Shown here piece after piece: positions 13,001 through 24,600 of a stretch of 64,000 nucleotides of DNA (its first letter is position 1; every line of letters begins with the position of its first letter). Below the pieces are notes generated by a model, which was not told the origin of the DNA, made no database searches, and saw only the letters and a program-made list of their open reading frames with translations. The stretch spans positions 806,001-870,000 of the forward strand of contig JAPEIS010000011.1 of the NCBI GenBank assembly GCA_029531795.1. Reading direction: 5' to 3'. The position numbers were made by a program, and so were the translations under genes. This DNA comes from Sclerotinia nivalis. Its lineage: Eukaryota > Ascomycota > Leotiomycetes > Helotiales > Sclerotiniaceae.

Positions 13001-14037
13001 TGTACCTTAATCAACTGTTCCAGCTACATCCAAATAATTTACCTCTAGACAGCCAATCCCCACCTGAAATCCTACCTAATCTTAAACTAATCAACTAAGC
13101 ACACCGAGCCTCCAAATCTGACCCAATAGCCCCATCCAGACCAGAAAATCGATAATCCACCCCAACATACCCCACAACCCCACACCCTACGCCATCTGAT
13201 CCCAAACCGGAATTCGGACCTCCAGTTTTAGAATACAAGACAATGTAAAACCCATTTCCCTCCCGCGCTTCTCTCCACCTTTACTCCTCCAACCTCCACC
13301 TCACGCCTTCTACTACCACCCTACCTACCTACTGCCTCCTGCATTTCCACAAAAACCCCACTTCGTGATTGAAAAGGGATGAAGAGGGGCAAAGAGATGT
13401 GTTTGTTGCATATCGTATTTTTGTGGGCCGTGACACTTGTGTTGGTGATGGCTTATTTGGGGGATGATTTGAGGGGCGGGGTGGGCGATGAGGCTAGATT
13501 GGGGAGTTTGCTTCCTAATTTGGTATTTCAGGGTGGATGGAAATGGAGATTTGTCTTTTTATATCATTTGGATGATTTAAATGTTGCACGTCTGAATGAA
13601 GACCCACTTCAATAGTACTTGACTATGTGGAGAGGGAGGTAAGCTGGTAAGTGAAGACTATGTGGGTATCACCGGAAGATAGTTTGCTTGAAGGGAGCGG
13701 AAAAACCCTACCCGTTTTTGAGTCCACACTCACGTCAGTCACTCGCTCGCTCATTGTGGCGAAGAAAGCATAGAATTCTTCCTGCAAGTAGAGTTAGATT
13801 CATGAAAAGTATAAACATTCGAATGATGGAGGTTTGAGTAAGATAAGGCTGATTGATGCACGCCGTGGCTGACCCAACGTCTAAGCCACAGAAAGAGTTT
13901 TGGCGAACTTGTTGGTACTTTTCCAGGTACACAGGGATTTATTGATAGTCATCAATTATAAGCTCTATTTTGATCATGGAGATACGAATAATACATTATT
14001 GCAAACTGTCAAGAGAAACTTGACGAGTCTCGTTATC
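10082..14037. other. Gene-poor spacer, 4 kb
   Basis: It begins with the 3'UTR of the decapping gene. No ORF has family resemblance or a plausible exon chain. Simple repeats: (ATGT)n at about 11279-11301 and (TTGGAA)n at about 11466-11488. Base composition alternates between AT-rich and C-rich blocks (13020-13370 is C-rich on the plus strand). Small frames at 12783-12989 and 13379-13615 were considered and rejected. Confidence 0.55.
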
Positions 14038-14801
14038 TTACTCAATCCCTTCATGGCCATGTTCGCGCTCTACTTCCCAGTCAAGGGAAGTCCGAACCTT
14101 GATCATCTTACTCTGGCTTGCGTTGCTTCCCACACTCATGTTACTCCTTTTAATTCCTTTATAGGCTATAGTCACATCGTCCGAGGGGAGGCGTTCCTTT
14201 CCCGAAGTCACATTATAACTTCTCGATGAAATTTTCGTACTCAACTTATTCCTTCCTCCGAGTCGTTGGAGAGTAAATGATGAATCTCCTGTTGCATTCG
14301 TTTTGGACCGAGTTGTTAATTGGCCTATTCGATGAGATTCTTCATAGAATTCATTTTCGAGTATACCCGAGTCGAGTGATTCAAGGGATGGTTTCAGATA
14401 TGGTAAACAGGGTACGATAAAAGAGAGGGAAAGGACGACTTGGGAGGCAATAGTTGAAGTCCATGCGTTGATAATGAGATCTTGCGAGTGCTCGGCTCTA
14501 TGGAGAAGGACTGTTTCACCGATAAGAGCTCCAACGATTTTAAAATCAGTTAGGGATGTTTTTGCATGCGCTGTGTTATTTTGGGGAAAGAGACTTACAG
14601 GATTCGAGTTCCGAAGCAACAGAGTATGGCGAACTTCTGCGCTCGACGGACACGTAGAATGTAGAATGGGATAATCGTCAATACAACGTTCAAAAGCATT
14701 TCGAAAGTCAGAATCGTGATCCAAAATGCGTACTGGGAAGGTGATGCCTGGTTAGTAGGAATGTCATGAGATGGAATGGAACACCTTCTTAGTCGAGGCA
14801 T
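14038..14801 (-). pseudogene. Rhodopsin/PTH11-type 7TM receptor, C-terminal remnant
   Basis: Two minus-strand blocks resemble the second half of the fungal rhodopsin-domain (PTH11/SAT-like) membrane protein family. The first (about 14742-14600) has one long TM segment, an RRAQKF-type loop and CCFGTRIL. The second (about 14550-14038) has a TM segment containing SQVVLSLSFIVPCLPYLKP and the long polar tail, with the usual basic/Trp end (SLDWEVERE). A donor CCT|GTAAGT lies after the first block, but no good acceptor joins the two in phase. The first half of the domain (TM1-4) was not found. Minus-strand fragments up to 15083 contain stops. I call it a decayed gene. Known for the family: receptors or transporters of the plasma membrane, often in accessory regions. 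Confidence 0.6.
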
Positions 14802-15696
14802 TTGTCACCATCGAGCATCCAGAAAGTTATAGATCAGCTCGACAATAATGAGCAAAGCTGGAAGTACTGTGTCTCAGCTTAGGATAGTTGATATTGTTCT
14901 CATGGCCCCCCCCCAACCACTTCCGTATGTGGAAAAAGTGGTATCACTCACGATGCGATCCGTCTCACCAGAGAAGGGTTTCTCGAAAATACCCTGGATA
15001 CTACTTCCATCACTGATGACGAAGCTCCCTCTCCTTGGGTAATGCGTGAAGAATTTTAAGTGCATCTGCACAAATGAGACCATGTGCGTACGCGTATGTG
15101 CTTAATCAATCAATGTGTGATTTGAGATAAGGAATATCTTTCATACCACTGGATAATTTTGCCTATGAAACCTTCCCTTTTCAACAATATTTGCATATGG
15201 TGGGGCGAACTTGAGGAGGTGCCATCATGATGCATCCCCCTCAACCCTAACGACTTTCTAACCGACAGAAACTTGAGAGTGGGGGTGGGTATAATGTTAA
15301 GGGGGAACTCGGGAGACGGGATTTGTCTTACCTGAATGTCTTACCCGACGGTTACCATGAAGGAACATCATCCCGAGTGATTGCTACGCCTCATGGCTGC
15401 ATCTCAGCATGAGTCTGTGCCACACTCTCTGCGGAATACAACCTCTGTGATTCTGCTTGCTACTTTCTTTTCTTTTTTTGTACTTTCCATTCACTCACAC
15501 GAGGATCGACTTTATCAAATCTATTCCGCCTGGAATCATCAAATCGGTCTCTTTTCTCCACACAAACGATTTCTTAAGTGAGATTCGGTGGAACTTTCGT
15601 TGGAGAATTAAACGCTCTTGTTTCAAATACTACATCCTCCCGATAGCAGATCCTCGTGATTTTCCACGGCTTTTATTTACTATCTCATCTCGCCAG
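14802..15696. other. Spacer between receptor remnant and GNAT gene
   Basis: Minus-strand fragments at 15083-14830 may be eroded 5' sequence of the receptor. A homopolymer of 10 C sits at about 14905-14914. On the plus strand an ATG at 15393 opens a 62-codon frame ending in a GTGAGA donor at 15579. It would splice in phase to the GNAT exon at 15697 and add a hydrophobic N-terminus. This is possible but unproven. Confidence 0.4.
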
Positions 15697-16478
15697 AAGT
15701 TGTTCTCAAAGAAGTGACTACCAAGGAGGAATTTGGTGCGGTGATTGATTGTCTCTGGGATGCGTACTACGATCCGTACACTCCTTTCATGAATATCATG
15801 TTTCCAGTCTTTGGCAACACCGAAGAGAGTTATCAATCCGGTGTTGCCGAATCCAAAAATCGTCTGTGGGAAGCACACCTCGAAGAGTCTTCTTCGAGCC
15901 AATGGATCTATGTGGCAGATGGTGACGGAAAAGTCCTTAGCGGGGCGCATTGGGAGTTTCATAAGGAGTCGCCTTTTATCAATGGAGCTCCCACTTTGGA
16001 GGCTGTTTGGCATCCGGAAGGTGAAGGAAGAGACTTTGCGAGTAGGACCGTGAATGAAATATACGGTCTGAGGGCAAAACGCTTGGTGAGGCCATATGCT
16101 CGTAAGTCACTCAAGAAGAGACATCATTTTATCGTCGTCAACTTAACACATTGTAGAGCTTGACATGATGTTTACCTACCCAAAGGAGAGGCGCAAGGGT
16201 TATGGCGGCATGCTTATGAAGTGGGGAATGGACAAGGCAGCCGAAATGGGCGTAGAAGTTGCAGTTGAGTCGAGCGATCAAGGTTATAGACTCTACAAGA
16301 AATTCGGACTCAGATCGATACAGAAGATCGCGGTTGATACTGCGGTTGATACCCTAGCAACACTTGGAAGAGACTTCAATCCGATTTTGGCGATACTCTC
16401 TTTTGGTGGATGTGGAAACCACGTGAAGGAATCTACGAAGAGGGCAAGACTGTGCTTCCATGGGAGGCAAAGAATTGA
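15697..16478 (+). pseudogene. GNAT-family N-acetyltransferase with a 1-nt frame break
   Basis: The first visible exon (15697..16101) begins after a CGCCAG acceptor, so a short upstream coding exon must exist; no in-frame ATG lies between the stop at 15657 and the domain. It joins exon 16157..(16478) over a 55-nt intron (GTAAGT...TTGTAG). The domain has the usual N-terminal IDCLWDAYYDPYTPF and the acetyl-CoA loop region RRKGYGGMLMKWGMD, followed by the YKKFGLRSI end of the fold. After a VDTAVDT segment (about 16340-16352) the expected C-terminus continues in another frame: WKRLQSDFGDTLFWWMWKP and on to TGA at 16476-16478. One base is missing near the CCC at 16352-16354. As it stands, the frame runs on to a non-homologous end at 16554. 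It is either a real frameshift or a homopolymer sequence error. Known role: acetyl-CoA-dependent acetylation of a small molecule or protein. Confidence 0.68.
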
Positions 16479-16881
16479 TTTTCTTGGTATTTCTTTCGCC
16501 CCCCAGATTGATATTTGGGAAATTGGTAGCATGTGGCAAATCGGGAACCAATAAAAATCCATGCATCTTCAGCAAATATCTTGATGAATTTGACAATTAA
16601 GGTAGCTTATTCTGCTTTGAATGGTATTCTTCTTGACCCAGAATACCGAGTAATAACTCCTCATTAAAATCTGCGGCACAGTATCCGAAATTTAGCATCA
16701 AGGATGTGTTACAGTAGGATTTCTTCGTCTTCCTCTCACTCTTGCTCTTGCTCTTTGCTATGATGTATAGATGTATTTTCTAGTCTACTTCCCACGGATC
16801 AACATGAACAGTACTTTATTTTCCTCTTCATCGACTACGGCATTCATATGCACTTCAGATTAATCGTAATAGAATTTCCAA
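16479..16881. other. Spacer between GNAT and permease
   Basis: About 400 bp. The out-of-frame tail of the GNAT reading frame ends at 16554. The rest shows CT-rich tracts near 16725-16760, typical of a 5' leader for the permease remnant. No other gene is seen. Confidence 0.5.
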
Positions 16882-18620
16882 ATGGCACCAGAACACGGGA
16901 TTTCAGCGAGCTCCTACGAGTTGAGACCCTCGAGGAACCAAGGAGATTTGGATGATGATGCTGTATACCTCGCTCGCATTGGCAAACAACAAGTCTTGAA
17001 GGTAATTATGGTTATTACAGTCCTCAAGTACAACAATGCTAAAATATTGATAGCGAGGACCAGCTGGTTTGATATACGGGGGTTTTTTTTTGATCTGGGT
17101 TGGCATCCTTTCTGTGTTTGTAGTCATTGGAGAGCTGGCTTCTATTGCTCCCACTGCCGGTGGCCAGTACCATTGGGTATATCTTCTTGCCCCGCCGAGT
17201 TATAGGAAGATTTTGAGCTACGTTACCGGTACTCACCCCTATCCTCCTTGTATAAGAAGTAATATGCGAGAAATGTGGCATGCTAACGAAGGATTGTTGT
17301 CAGGTTGTACAACTTGTATAGGATGGCTCGCCGCTACAGCAACAACCAGTCTTTTTTGCAGTTCTCTTGTTCAAGCATTGATTGTCTTGAACAATGATAC
17401 CTATATACCGACCAGATGGCAAGGAACATTACTTCTAAGGGCCACAATATTCGTGGCCATAACTGTGAATCTGGCAGCTAGCCCCATATTGCCAAAGCTA
17501 GAGGGACTTATCCTTGTAATTCACATTGCTGGGTTTTTTGGTATCCTGATACCCCTTCTGTACCTAGGTCCCAAAGCTAGTAGTAAAGACGTTTTCACAA
17601 CTTTTGTGAATGGAGGAGGGTGGCCAACCAATGGATTGTCATTCTTCATAGGACTTGCTGGGAATTCTGTCGCCTTCTTAGGTAGCGATGGAGCTGTTCA
17701 TGTAGGTTTTATAGCACGAATGTGCTATTCCCGTCCATGATTTTAGTTGTTACTAACAAAAGTGCTCGAAGATGTCAAAGGAGATAAAAAATGCTCGTAC
17801 AAACGTCCCTAAAGCTATCATCTCCGGTATCATGATCAATGGGCTCCTGGGATTTGGTATGCTCCTTGCTGTTCTCTACTGCGCGGGTGATTTGACGGTT
17901 GCATTCGCAAGTCCTACTAATTTTCCCTTCATCGAAATCCTCACTTCAGCAACAGGCTCTAGGGGAGGTACTAGTGCGATGGTTTCAGTCATAGTTATCA
18001 TTGCATTTGTCGCTACCATCGGAAGTTTGACTACTACTTCTAGACAGCTATGGGCGTTTGCAAGGGATCGAGGAGTTCCTGGATGGCGATCGCTCAGTAA
18101 GGTACGACATGGCTCCCAGTTGCCGCTCTTCAGTCGGTATGTCAAACTGATTTTACTATCTAGATCGACGAACGATCGAAAATCCCAATTTGGGCCATTG
18201 TCGTTGTATCCATAATACCCTGTCTCCTATCCCTCATCAACATCGGAAGTGACACGATTTTCAATGACTTCCTCTCTCTCGTCTTAGCCGGCTTCTTTAC
18301 ATCGTACGAAATACCAGCTATTCTTCTCCTCTACCATCGCTGCAAGGGTTCCATTCGACCTCTTTCCGATGACTCAAACCACTCTGATATGCCTACCGAG
18401 AAACTTTCGTGGGGTCCTTGGAGGTTGTCAGGTGCCTGGGGTATCGCAAACAATATCTTTGCTTGCATTTTCTTCAGCTTTTTTTTTGCCTTCCTCGACT
18501 GTCACTCCCCAAACCATGAACTATAGTGTTTTGGTTTATGGGGCCGCTGTCGTTTTCTCTTTGTTGTATTATATTGCTTGGGGCAAGAGGGTCTATAGTG
18601 GTCCTGTTGTGGAAGCTTAG
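16882..18620 (+). pseudogene. APC-family amino acid/choline/GABA permease, degenerate
   Basis: Exons 16882..17001, 17054..17228, 17304..17701, 17772..18101 and 18164 onward join in phase through consensus introns of 52, 75, 70 and 62 nt. One has a perfect TACTAAC branch point. The N-terminus (DDDAVYLARIGKQQVLK) and the core (GELASIAPTAGGQYHWVY, SRQLWAFARDRGVPGW) match the fungal APC permease family. Two defects: the roughly 30 residues of TM1 that normally lie between QVLK and GPAGLIYG are absent, and the reading frame breaks around the run of 9 T at 18479-18487. The chain in frame stops at 18524-18526. The typical family end (TPQTMNYSVLVYGAA ... GPVVEA) is in the next frame and ends at 18618-18620. 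Intact members import amino acids, choline or GABA across the plasma membrane. This copy is unlikely to work. Confidence 0.75.
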
Positions 18621-19592
18621 ATTCATGTAAATAGTTCAAAGGGTGTGAATTTGGTTACATATCTCATAAAGACTAAAGGTAAAACCACCGCTGGGCGTTT
18701 TATAATATTTGCTTGAACATAGGCACACTTGTGAGCCTTGCCCTAAATCCCGAAAGCCTCGGATATGCATGGCTTCAACTTCTTCTCGAAAAATATGTGT
18801 TATTTATCTAGAAGCCACAGACCAATACACAAAACTAGCGGCGAAGATATGCAAATCATGGGGTGCGCAGGGCAGGAAGCACTCAGTTGCACCAACGGCT
18901 TGAGAATCAAAGCTTTAAATGTCCGAGTCACGACTGGAAGTATCGACACTATGATCTGGCATAATAGCTCTGATCTCCTGGTAGATCTGCAAGTAGTATG
19001 AACGGTGGGATATTGGTTTTCCGGGCTAATTGAACATGGGGAGAGATATATCGATGTTGTACTTGTGACATGAAATTGTACGACGTAGGCAAGGCTGTTT
19101 TCCGTTCTAATAGCAAAGTCTAATAGCAAAGTTAATTTCATAAGAGCAGTTCATGCTATACACGAGAGAGTAACTATTCAGGCCAGAAGAACACATCCAA
19201 TTCTTGATTGTTGTCGTCGTCGTCGTCGTATTTTCTTCACAAAATTAAAGTTAAGATCATAAGGTGGCACAAAATCCTCCATCTCATGTCCCTGTTAGCA
19301 TCAACCAATCAACATACTAACCCTGGGTGTTAAACCCAAACGAGGTTGATGGGATTATATTTCTGTCCCCCGATCACTTCACCGCCCGTCCAACCACCTT
19401 AAACCACGAATTTATCATCTCATTTCTCACTCCTCTTTTTCTTCACATTCTCCTCTCACAAGCTTCATATCTGGGTCCTCTTTCATCCAGACCCATTATA
19501 TACTTATTATCCGAGATACATACATACACATATCTCTTTAGGGCTATCCTCAATTAAACAAATCACGATTAATCAATTGTAGATCCCCAGAA
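18621..19592. other. Spacer
   Basis: No supported gene. A (GTC)n run lies at about 19208-19228 and a 13-nt tandem pair (CTAATAGCAAAGT) at about 19108-19134. The last 200 bp are CT-rich and probably hold the leader of the gene starting at 19593. Confidence 0.5.
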
Positions 19593-20693
19593 ATGGAGCA
19601 ATACCCCACACCTCCATCTACAAGCTCCCCCAAGCATAATAATCACGGATATCACGATGGCCATAACATAGACGGACGAAACGAAGCTTCACGCGATACA
19701 TATGGAAAAGTAGCTACGGCAGAATCATACATATCACATAACGATCAAGCGCACGATAAAAAATCCGGCATCTATTCCTCCTTTACAGATGCATCAACAA
19801 TAGTTCCAGCCTCCACCGAGGCCTGGGCATCCGGCCATCCAGCTCCCAGTAAACCCACCGAGGCCCACGATTTTTACGGCATCACATCTCAAGATCCATC
19901 CTACAACATTCCGAATCGATTTTCAGGTCCTCCAACCAGTGATTATTTTAAAACTGCGCCGCAGGATTCTCGCGCGAAAAGTTATAGCTATAGCTATAAT
20001 GATAATAGTCAAAGGGCTACCCATCGACCAGCCCAAGAAACTTATTGGCAAACAACCTCCGATCCCGTCTCTCCTTCCCAGAACCCTCCAATGCAAACCT
20101 TAGATCCCCATCCTTATTCCGAAGAATTCGATCCCTCTTATCCCACTCGCCCCGGTCCTCCTCCCCGCCGCTCCAGCTCCCCTATCCCAAACACTCTACC
20201 TTCCACAGCAGGTACAAATGCCAACTACAACCCTCCACAACAAACTCCTCATCCCCAACCTATTCGCCGACGTTCCTCACCAATTCCAGGACGCATTTCA
20301 TCACCCTTCAAAAAACCTCTATCACCCTACTCACTTTCCCGTCCCAAACCTCGTCCCGGCTTCGTCAAACGCGTAACTCGCCGCATAAAATCCTGGATGC
20401 GATCTCTATTTTCCTGGACCCGGGCTAATCCTATAAAGGCCGGTCTTCTATCTTTTATACCCGTTCTGCTCGGAGCAGGAATTGTGAAAACCGTGAAAGG
20501 AGTAAAACATTTCCTGGGTCGTGGAGCTGATAAAATGAGGGAAAAGAAACATAAGCTTGGGAAGGGATTACAGGATGCGAAGAATGTGCAGAAGAAATGG
20601 GTTGAGGATGTTCTTGGAGATTTTAAGGGATTTGCCGGATCTAAGGGGGGACCGCTTAATGGAATCTTGAGGATTTTACATATGCTGCTGTGA
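19593..20693 (+). CDS. Hypothetical protein, disordered with basic C-terminal hydrophobic segment
   Basis: A single exon of 366 codons from an ATG in good context to TGA at 20691-20693. I do not recognise a family. Residues 1-245 are low-complexity and rich in P, S, N, H and Y, with several SPIP repeats near 198-240. From about 250 the chain is strongly basic (repeated Arg/Lys around KRVTRRIKSWMRSLF). Then comes one hydrophobic stretch (about 282-300, IKAGLLSFIPVLLGAGIV) and Lys-rich helices to the end. The layout, a long disordered region and a membrane- or lipid-contacting C-terminus, suggests a peripheral or tail-inserted protein (inference). No intron is needed. The uniform codon pattern supports a real gene. 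Confidence 0.7.
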   Translation: MEQYPTPPSTSSPKHNNHGYHDGHNIDGRNEASRDTYGKVATAESYISHNDQAHDKKSGIYSSFTDASTIVPASTEAWASGHPAPSKPTEAHDFYGITSQDPSYNIPNRFSGPPTSDYFKTAPQDSRAKSYSYSYNDNSQRATHRPAQETYWQTTSDPVSPSQNPPMQTLDPHPYSEEFDPSYPTRPGPPPRRSSSPIPNTLPSTAGTNANYNPPQQTPHPQPIRRRSSPIPGRISSPFKKPLSPYSLSRPKPRPGFVKRVTRRIKSWMRSLFSWTRANPIKAGLLSFIPVLLGAGIVKTVKGVKHFLGRGADKMREKKHKLGKGLQDAKNVQKKWVEDVLGDFKGFAGSKGGPLNGILRILHMLL

Positions 20694-21606
20694 GTTTTAT
20701 CCCTTTTCTCTATTGTTACACTTCCCCTTTGATTGTCACCCCAAGCACCATAATTCTCTCCCCCCAACTCCTGGACCTTGAATCGCCAATATCACCCTTT
20801 CTTTCTCCTTAAGCACCAATCCAGTCATTGGAATAGCATATAACCTATGATCCTCATTATCTTCCCACAAACATACATCTCTTCTCAAAGTCCAACTTCA
20901 GGTCTAACTTTCCAACGCACAGAAACCACTACTGCAGACTCTCACCCTCCAACATTCCCCGCGCGGCATCTATCCTCCTCGAGCTCTATTTCCTTGATTT
21001 GAAAACGCTGTCATAATGTCTTTCCTTCATTCTTCATTCTCTTTTCTTCTTAACTTCTTCCTTCATTTCCCTGCTTTTCTTACAATTTCCATTTTTAAAT
21101 TTCCATACCAAAATGTAACCGCAAGCATTTCCCGATCTCATCACCGTCAACCTCTCACATCATATTTTTCTTCCCATCTCATCATACCAATCTCATCATG
21201 CCAATTACGACAAAACGACCAACGCATAATGCTTAACGAAGAACATGACACATGAAGGAATTAGACTGTAATCTAGTCTAGGTATCTAGGTACACAACTC
21301 CAAACGAATTAATGAATCAAATGACCATGAAATAAATATCATAACAATAACATATCCCCAAAACACCTCCCTATTCCATGCTATGCTATGATGTGATATG
21401 CTAAAACAAAATAATGTGCTCAAAACTCCATTCCATTCCATTCCATTCCATTCCATGCGTATGCTTTGCTCTACGGTCAATCCAGTCCCGTAAAATCCTT
21501 GAATAATAATCGAAAACGCCCGCTTGATGTAGATATACTGATAAAAGTAAAGTAAAAGTAGAAAAAACACCGTTGAAAATATCAATATCCAGATAGGGAT
21601 AATTAA
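20694..21606. other. Convergent 3' spacer
   Basis: This lies between two convergent genes. There is a (CCATT)n run at about 21430-21456 and pyrimidine-rich DNA at 21015-21080. No gene is seen. Confidence 0.5.
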
Positions 21607-24600
21607 TTAGGGAGTAGGAATATTGGACACCCCGTTTTGTGGTGGATTTGAGGGACTCAGAGTTGGAGGATTTGTTTTTGAAGTATTGGTTTTTGAAGTA
21701 CTTGTATTGGTTTTCGAAGTATTGGTTTTTGAGTTTGAGGTGCTTGAGTTTGAGGTGCTTGGGTTTGAGGTGCTCGGATTTGAAGGACTTGAGTTTGAAG
21801 GATTTGTATTCGGAGTCGAGGTTGTAGATGTAAATGTTGTCGAAGTTGTCGAAGTACTCTCATTGTGTGTTTGTGTATCCTTATCTTTCTTTTGGGTATT
21901 CTTTTTCTGAGTTCCTATACCCATACCCATCCCCGTACCCTTACTCCCCCTCTCCTCACTCCCCCTATCAATATCTCCATCCACACTCAGAATCCTCGAA
22001 TCCTCATTTAAAGTACCAGAGTCCATCTCCTTCGCACCTGCCCTTCCACTCGCACTCCCGCCCCCAGGATACCTAATAACCAATCTCTCAATCTGTCCCA
22101 GCATATCTTGAATGCGATAAGGTTTCGTGGTTACATCGTCCATTCCCGCATCTATCGTGCTCATTATTTGATCTGGTTCGGGATGAGATTATTAGCTCTC
22201 AGTCCCCAGTCCCAATGTCCATATACACCAAAGTAAAAAAGAAAAAGAAAAAAAATCACGCACCTTTTCTCGCATTAGCCGTCACAGCAATAATCGGTAC
22301 ATGACCTCTTATCGTCCCCCTACGTTCCCATGCTCGAATTTGTTTTACACATGTAATACCATCCATAATTGGCATTTCTAAATCCATTAATATGAGGTTT
22401 AGTTGTTGTTTCTGAATCAAATATAAGTGTGTTAGTAATCTTTCACTCCTTTTCTTCCTGTTACCAATTCTCGCTCTTTGTACTTATTATCCCTGTCGGA
22501 TATTCCAACAGAAAAGGAAAAGAGAGGATTAAGAAGGAAGTACATACCGAAATCTCCCTACTATCACCATCTCCGACCCAAAATCTCGTCTTCTTAAGAA
22601 ACTCCAAGGCTTCACCACCGTGATTCGCAACACTAACACCAAACCCTTCTTTTCTCAAACTCTTAACCAGCACTTTTTGATTCAATAAATTATCCTCCAC
22701 AACCAATACCTGCAATTGACTCTCCTCCTCTTGCCCTCTCTCTCCCCGTCCCGCACTTTCACTCCCTCCCTTCTCCATCCCATTCTTCAAACCCGGACTG
22801 GACAACCCAAAGCTCGTCTTCTTAACCGGTAATGGCCTCATCGGTATCCCCACATCATTCTTTTCCACCGTCGCCCCACCACTATGGTCATGCATAAGAT
22901 TATCATGACTCAAACCCGAAATTTCAAATCCACACGCCTCTCTCAGCGCATCTTCCCTCAACGCCATTTGTAAATCCTTCTTAATACCATCTTCCGTAGC
23001 CTTCAAATCAAGCGGTGGCGGCGTCCTCCTCGTCTTAACATAAAATTGAAACGTGCTCCCCTTTCCCCGTTCACTGTGAACCCCAATTTCCCCGCCTTGC
23101 ATCTCAGTAAGTTGTCTCGAGATAAAAAGACCTAATCCACTTCCGCCATATTGTACGTGGGTTTTTGGGGACGCTTGCATAAAGAGATGAAAAAGGTTTG
23201 CCTTTTCTTTTTCTGAAAGACCTCGACCGGAATCCGTAACGGTGATGGAGATGTAAAGGATTTCACCATTTCCCCATTCGCCTTTAACGGTTTGATCAGA
23301 ACTTTCGCGTCGTTTGGGTACATATTCAACAATGGATTTTTGGGAAGAAGGTTTTTCAAGGGAGGCAGCCATGGTCACGGTTATCTGACGGACTTTTTCT
23401 GTGCGGGTGAATTTTATGGCGTTGGTCATGAGATTTAACAGGACTTGAAGGACCCTGCTTGGATCTAATAAGGTCCAATGCACCTTCAAATCTTGTATAG
23501 AATCATCTTGGATGAAATTTAATTTTGTGTCGGCTTGTTTGAGTTCGGATTCGAACATCTTGAGAGCACTTCGAATGATATGCACTGGTTGAGAAGCTTC
23601 GGGGGACACGACGAGCAGATTGCTGTCTAATCTTGAAAGAGTCAAGATGTCGTCAATAATGCGCTTCTGATGCATGGCGCAGTAAATGATCGTATCCGTA
23701 GCTTCGATCGCATCATCTACTAGATACGCCGGTAGCTCGGTGGACAACAATTCGCGAATTCTTCCAGCTCTAGTGAAATTTTTCATCGAGTTCTTATATT
23801 CGTGCAGCGAGGAGAGAATTTCATCGGCGCAACCGATTAATGCAGATAGTGGGTTACGCATTTCATGGGAGGTCATATCAATGAACCTTTCTTGCTGCTT
23901 CTTCATCTCCAAAGCTTGTTCCATTCTGGCTCGTAATTGATTTTCCGTCCATTTCAGTTCCGAGATTTCTGTAATGCAACTCATGATTGTAGAAACATTA
24001 CCTTCGTCGTCAAGGTCTGGAAACCAAGCAAGCATTAGATGAGTTTCCGACCATTGTTCTTCACCATCGACATTCAGTTCCGGAGCTTTCCACGGTTTAT
24101 CGATTCGCGTTTGAAAAGTGCTAGGCTTCTTCTCTTGAACAACTTGCGACCAGGCTTTCTTCACACGTTCGTATTCTCCAGGCATTAACACTTCTTCCCA
24201 ATTTACTTGCGAGCTTCCAATCTCGAGTTTCGTTTGGGATTTCCATAGGTCATTTGCTGTCAGGGCAATTCCATCAACAGTTAAGATTGCGAGCCCAACA
24301 GGGGTTCTTGTTGCAAATCGTGCAAAATTCGTTTCACTCTCGGTAAGTTGCTGTGACAAAATTGCCCGATCTAATGCTTCCTGCTTGGCAAGCGCTAAAC
24401 GTCTTTCGACTTCCTGTCGGAGTATGATAGCAGATACTTGGGGAGTCGTAACCTGCTGTGACAACATCTGTATCCACTCTTGATAATCTTTATCATATGG
24501 TGCTCGAGGATTCAATGCAATAACAAGAAAAGCAAGAACACTTTGTTTCTCAGAATCCATTATTGGACAAACAACTATGTGGGTTGATTCGCCAAACCCT

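Noticed and set aside
13379..13615. 78-codon plus-strand frame with a hydrophobic N-terminus
   Set aside because: It looks a little like a signal peptide, but the rest is G/D-rich composition without cysteines or homology, and no introns or neighbours support it.
15393..15578. Possible first exon of the GNAT gene
   Set aside because: It splices in phase (GTGAGA donor to CGCCAG acceptor) but would add an atypical hydrophobic N-terminus; kept as a possibility, not annotated as coding.
21623..21910. Plus-strand frames of E/V/L/F repeats
   Set aside because: They are the antisense of the kinase tail minisatellite; the minus frame continues the kinase in phase.
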